From positions 1 to 17,131 of the forward strand of contig JARKQP010000538.1 of NCBI GenBank assembly GCA_029974875.1: a stretch of DNA of 17,131 nt, given 5' to 3'. The position numbers and the translations under genes were made by a program. Below, piece by piece: positions 14,511-17,131 of the stretch. The DNA is from Mobilitalea sp. GTDB lineage: Bacteria; Bacillota_A; Clostridia; Lachnospirales; Lachnospiraceae. Numbering within the stretch: the stretch's first letter is position 1; every line of letters starts with the position of its first letter. The notes beneath the pieces are model-generated. The model had not been told where the DNA came from, ran no database searches, and was given only the letters and a program-made list of their open reading frames with translations.

Positions 14511-14736
14511 TCCATAATTTGAATCCTTAGATGTTTAAATTAACGGTTTTACAAAAACCACAGAACCTATAGGCTAATTATTTAGTAAATGCATTAATAT
14601 TCCACTTACTTCCAGCTACTATTTGGTGATAATCAATAATTACTCTTGTTAAATATATACATATCCGCAAATAGCAACAAAAACGGAGCACATATGAAAA
14701 AGCCCCCATAATCTTCTTTTATAATGGATCTAACAC

Positions 14737-14765
14737 TTGCTTCATGGCTTTTTTTCTGTTAAAAT
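14737..14765 (+). promoter_or_regulatory. probable promoter of the phosphofructokinase gene
   Basis: -35 TTGCTT (14737-14742), 17-base spacer, -10 TAAAAT (14760-14765) preceded by TGT (extended -10). Start expected near 14772, giving a leader of about 100 bases. The -35 is weak, and a nearer promoter around TACAAT at 14850 cannot be excluded. Confidence 0.45.
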
Positions 14766-14819
14766 CGATATCATCCTACCCGTTATTTATGTTGTTAATG
14801 ACATCTTACCCTATTTGCT

Positions 14820-14835
14820 CAGTACCAATGTACTG
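14820..14835 (+). promoter_or_regulatory. dyad in the phosphofructokinase leader
   Basis: CAGTAC-CAAT-GTACTG, perfect six-base arms with a four-base centre, 36 bases before the ATG. Either an operator or a small RNA hairpin. Confidence 0.35.
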
Positions 14836-14871
14836 TAGCATCGATACAATATCTAACAGGAGGATTTACTT

Positions 14872-16068
14872 ATGAACAATTTATTAGTAGCCCAATCCGG
14901 AGGGCCGACGGCCGCAATTAACGCCACACTGGCTGGTGTAATCTCCCAGTGTATGATTGACGGGCATATTGACAGGATACTTGGCGGTCAAAATGGAATC
15001 GAAGGGATTTTACAGGAACGGATTATTGATCTGCGCAGCGCGGTTAGAAATACCACTGACCTGGAGCACCTATCCCATACCCCCTCATCCGCACTTGGCT
15101 CCTGCCGCTTTAAGCTTAATGATCCAGCCGGGGACACCGCCCAATACGAACGCCTTATTGAAATCTTCCGTAAATTTGAGATTAAGTATTTTATTTATAT
15201 CGGCGGCAATGATTCGATGGATACTGTGGATAAATTATCCTCCTACTGCAAGAAAAATAGGATATATGAAATCCAGATCATCGGTACCCCTAAGACAATT
15301 GATAATGATCTGGTTGAAATTGACCATTGTCCTGGTTTTGCATCAGCGGCTACTTATATTGCCACTACTATTTCGGAATTGGAACGGGATGTAGCTGTCT
15401 ACCGTTCCTTCGGGGTAACAATTGTCGAAATCATGGGCAGGAATGCCGGTTGGCTCACTGCATCAGCCGCTTTAGCACGCCAAAAGGGAGGACGCGGCCC
15501 TGATTTTATCTATTTGTGCGAGGTTCCCTTCTCTAAAGAAAAGTTTATAGAAAACATAAAGAATAAAAGCCATGAGAATAGGAATATCATGGTTGTCGTA
15601 AGCGAAGGGTTAAAAGATTATGGGGGGAATTATATTTCTGAAGCCATATCTGGAAATATGGACGATGTTTTTGGCCATAAAGATATTTCAGGTACGGGAA
15701 AAGTACTCGAACATCTGATTCGTGATGAAATTGGATGTAAGGTGCGGTCCATTGAATTAAATCTAATGCAACGCTGTGCTTCCCATCTTACCAGCCAAAT
15801 TGACCTGGAGGAAGCAAAATTACTAGGAGCAAAAGCTGTGCAATGCGCACTGGCAAAACAATCCGGAACCATGGCAGTGATTAACAGAAAGCAAGATAAT
15901 CCGTATGAAATTGTATTTTCCAGCGTACCTGTCAGCCAGGTTGCAAACAAGGAAAAAGCGGTTCCCCTCGATTGGATCGCTGAATCTGGACACGATGTAA
16001 CCCAAAAAATGATGGATTACCTTTCTCCTCTGATACAAGTTAATAGAAACGAGTACTTTACTATATAA
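14872..16068 (+). CDS. pfp: phosphofructokinase, pyrophosphate-dependent type
   Basis: Glycolytic enzyme of 398 residues converting fructose 6-phosphate to the 1,6-bisphosphate, reversibly when PPi is the donor. QSGGPTAAINATLAG opens the protein. YIGGNDSMDTVDKL (111-115 GGNDS) has Asp where ATP enzymes have Gly in GGDGS. TPKTIDNDL has Lys141 where ATP enzymes have Gly in PGTIDND. These are the two accepted markers for PPi use. MGRNAGWLTASAALAR and VVVSEGLKDYGGNY follow. AGGAGG lies before the ATG, and a strong inverted repeat ends the unit. PPi enzymes of this type in clostridia can also phosphorylate sedoheptulose 7-phosphate, which would connect with the transketolase encoded next door. The donor assignment rests on motifs only. 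Confidence 0.9.
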   Translation: MNNLLVAQSGGPTAAINATLAGVISQCMIDGHIDRILGGQNGIEGILQERIIDLRSAVRNTTDLEHLSHTPSSALGSCRFKLNDPAGDTAQYERLIEIFRKFEIKYFIYIGGNDSMDTVDKLSSYCKKNRIYEIQIIGTPKTIDNDLVEIDHCPGFASAATYIATTISELERDVAVYRSFGVTIVEIMGRNAGWLTASAALARQKGGRGPDFIYLCEVPFSKEKFIENIKNKSHENRNIMVVVSEGLKDYGGNYISEAISGNMDDVFGHKDISGTGKVLEHLIRDEIGCKVRSIELNLMQRCASHLTSQIDLEEAKLLGAKAVQCALAKQSGTMAVINRKQDNPYEIVFSSVPVSQVANKEKAVPLDWIAESGHDVTQKMMDYLSPLIQVNRNEYFTI

Positions 16069-16102
16069 ATTTGTCTTATCTACTTTAGAAATAACACTTT
16101 TT

Positions 16103-16155
16103 ATAAAAACGGATTATAGAAGCCTGCAAAATAGACTTATATAATCCGTTTTTAT
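16103..16155 (+). terminator. strong (bidirectional) terminator after phosphofructokinase gene
   Basis: Perfect 16-bp inverted repeat ATAAAAACGGATTATA (16103-16118) and TATAATCCGTTTTTAT (16140-16155) with a 21-base loop. The arm ends in TTTTT on both strands, so it may stop transcription from either side. It begins 34 bases after the stop codon. Confidence 0.8.
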
Positions 16156-16341
16156 CTTATAGAGAGCAAGGGTTAAATGAAATAAAACCTTTCCTGTCAG
16201 TTTTACCCACTCAACCCCTGTTTACTAATTCATACCTATACCGCTTATTCCTCTATTTATATGCTTATTTATTCTTATCCCTATTTTTTTCACTTTTATC
16301 GTCATACAACGCTAATACAGCTCATGCCGGTGCACCCCTTA
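16156..16341. other. gap between terminator and DUF4349 gene
   Basis: Pyrimidine-rich on the plus strand with many TTTAT and CCT words. No reading frame with a ribosome site and no second clear hairpin was seen, so the DUF4349 gene may share the bidirectional terminator at 16103-16155. Confidence 0.4.
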
Positions 16342-17131
16342 TTACTGCCCATCAGGATCATCCGAACCGGACTGATCATTGTTTATTATGATAGGTGTTG
16401 GTGCCGTATTCCTCCTAGCCTTATATTTCTTCATGCTCCTCCGGGCGATAATTACAATAATTACAATGATTACAACCCAGATCAACAGGTAAGGAAGATT
16501 AACTATAAACCACACAAGGAAGTTCTGGAAGCCCTCCTTCAGGTTATACAGAGTATCACTAAGGCCGTTCTTAATCCTTGTTCCAACGGTCTCCTTCTGC
16601 TCCGACACCTGGGTAAGCTTTGCCACCTCCTGGATACTCAGTGTAACCGTACTGTATGCTACCTTGTTATCATAATACCTTAACTGGGATCCATACCTTT
16701 GCAGCTCAAAGCGTATTTCACTCAGCCTGCTTTCCAAAACAATGATACCGTCCAGGGTGTCTTCCTTCTCCAGCAATGCATAAAGCCGTTCCTGCTCTAT
16801 CTTTAAGGTTTCTATCCTGCTTTCCGTCTCTATATACTGCAAGGAAACGTTCTCTGTAGCTTCCTGCTTATTCACTACATTTGCATTTTTATCAACAGTA
16901 TTTATAAATCCGTCAACCTTATCACTCGGGATACGGGCAACCATATTTCCATATCGGGTTGTGTAGGAATAGGAATAGCTTCTGCCACTGATTTCAGAGT
17001 TTTCTACATAGCCGCCCAGCCGGTTATTTTCTGAGCTCAGCTTTGTAATCAGGGTATCAAATTCCTGGGTTTCAACATCCATGTAGAAGGTGCGGATGAT
17101 TTTCTCATTACTCTGTGCCGCCGGATTACTG
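16342..17131 (-). CDS. DUF4349 membrane protein, N-terminus outside window
   Basis: The frame is open from the stop at 16342 to the right edge (262 residues visible), so the in-frame Met at 17082 is internal. Upstream residues read EKIIRTFYMDVETQEFDTLITKL, the characteristic start of the DUF4349 domain (I-I-R-T-x-x-x-x-x-V). The domain continues through GGYVENSEISG, NMVARIPSDKVDGFI, VSLQYIETESRIETLKIEQERLYALLE (coiled coil) and LRYYDNKVAYSTVTLSI. A long hydrophobic helix (LLIWVVIIVIIVIIARR) and a basic cytoplasmic tail follow. Expected to be an extracytoplasmic domain anchored by its C-terminal helix; many relatives also have an N-terminal lipoprotein signal, which would lie beyond this window. 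Function of the family is not established. Confidence 0.85.
   Translation of the reverse strand, partial: SNPAAQSNEKIIRTFYMDVETQEFDTLITKLSSENNRLGGYVENSEISGRSYSYSYTTRYGNMVARIPSDKVDGFINTVDKNANVVNKQEATENVSLQYIETESRIETLKIEQERLYALLEKEDTLDGIIVLESRLSEIRFELQRYGSQLRYYDNKVAYSTVTLSIQEVAKLTQVSEQKETVGTRIKNGLSDTLYNLKEGFQNFLVWFIVNLPYLLIWVVIIVIIVIIARRSMKKYKARRNTAPTPIIINNDQSGSDDPDGQ

Larger units (their letters stand above)
14511..14871. other. divergent intergenic region, sugar operon / phosphofructokinase
   Basis: Of the 433 bases between the two start codons, this part holds a small hairpin GGTTTT-ACA-AAAACC (14545-14559), a long-looped stem AAAAAGCC / GGCTTTTT (14697-14704 / 14746-14753), the probable phosphofructokinase promoter and a 6-bp-arm dyad. 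GATATCAT (14767-14774) and TGACATCTT (14799-14807) recur from the sugar operon start region, where they are contiguous (TGACATCTTGATATCAT, 14467-14483). No protein-coding frame with a ribosome site was seen. Confidence 0.55.

Noticed and set aside
14697..14753. Terminator AAAAAGCC...GGCTTTTTTT before the phosphofructokinase gene
   Set aside because: The loop is 41 bases and the stem only eight; its right arm lies within the probable promoter spacer and no transcript is expected to reach it. Mentioned only as part of the intergenic region.

Overview
The window looks like chromosomal DNA of a low-to-mid GC, Gram-positive anaerobe of the Clostridia, most likely Lachnospiraceae or a close relative. 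The grounds are strong AGGAGG-type ribosome binding sites, TTG and ATG starts, consensus sigma-A promoters, a Bacillus/Clostridium-type SOS box, a pyrophosphate-type phosphofructokinase and DUF4349 and MATE proteins typical of that group. The species is an inference from gene content. No rRNA, tRNA, CRISPR array, insertion sequence or phage gene was seen.

Left part (1-2135, minus strand): a nucleoside salvage operon, transcribed deoD -> deoC -> cdd, with cdd running off the left edge. It has a clear promoter, and a GC-rich dyad near the start of its transcript. Between deoD and deoC lies a 10-codon reading frame with a better ribosome binding site than deoC itself.

Next (2138-4770): a low-complexity stretch, then a plus-strand MATE efflux pump with its own extended -10 promoter and seven 8-residue tandem repeats between its two halves. 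A small membrane-anchored or secreted protein of unknown function converges on it. Upstream of that small gene sits a tandem array of 19-bp repeats.

Then (4771-6041): dinB, a Y-family DNA polymerase with a LexA/DinR-type SOS box just downstream of a consensus promoter.

Centre (6111-14510, minus strand): an eight-gene sugar operon. In transcript order it encodes a lipoprotein sugar-binding protein, permease, RbsA-type double ATPase, GntR/HutC regulator, PfkB sugar kinase, DUF4432 aldose-epimerase-like protein and the two halves of a split transketolase. The promoter is a perfect TTGACA-N17-TATAAT followed by a 14-bp dyad suited to a GntR protein. The regulator also has a probable internal promoter. 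The transketolase halves lack several residues that define classical transketolase. The cluster therefore looks like a dedicated import, phosphorylation and two-carbon-transfer pathway for a ketose or unusual sugar. No sugar isomerase is present.

Right part (14737-17131): divergent from the sugar operon is a PPi-type phosphofructokinase, ended by a perfect 16-bp stem, and then the C-terminal part of a DUF4349 membrane protein entering from the right edge. The phosphofructokinase leader shares two sequence words with the sugar-operon operator, so the two units may be co-regulated.

The most interesting candidates are the sugar operon with its atypical transketolase, the two unrelated tandem-repeat arrays at 3185-3352 and 4564-4677, and the overlapping mini-ORF in front of deoC.
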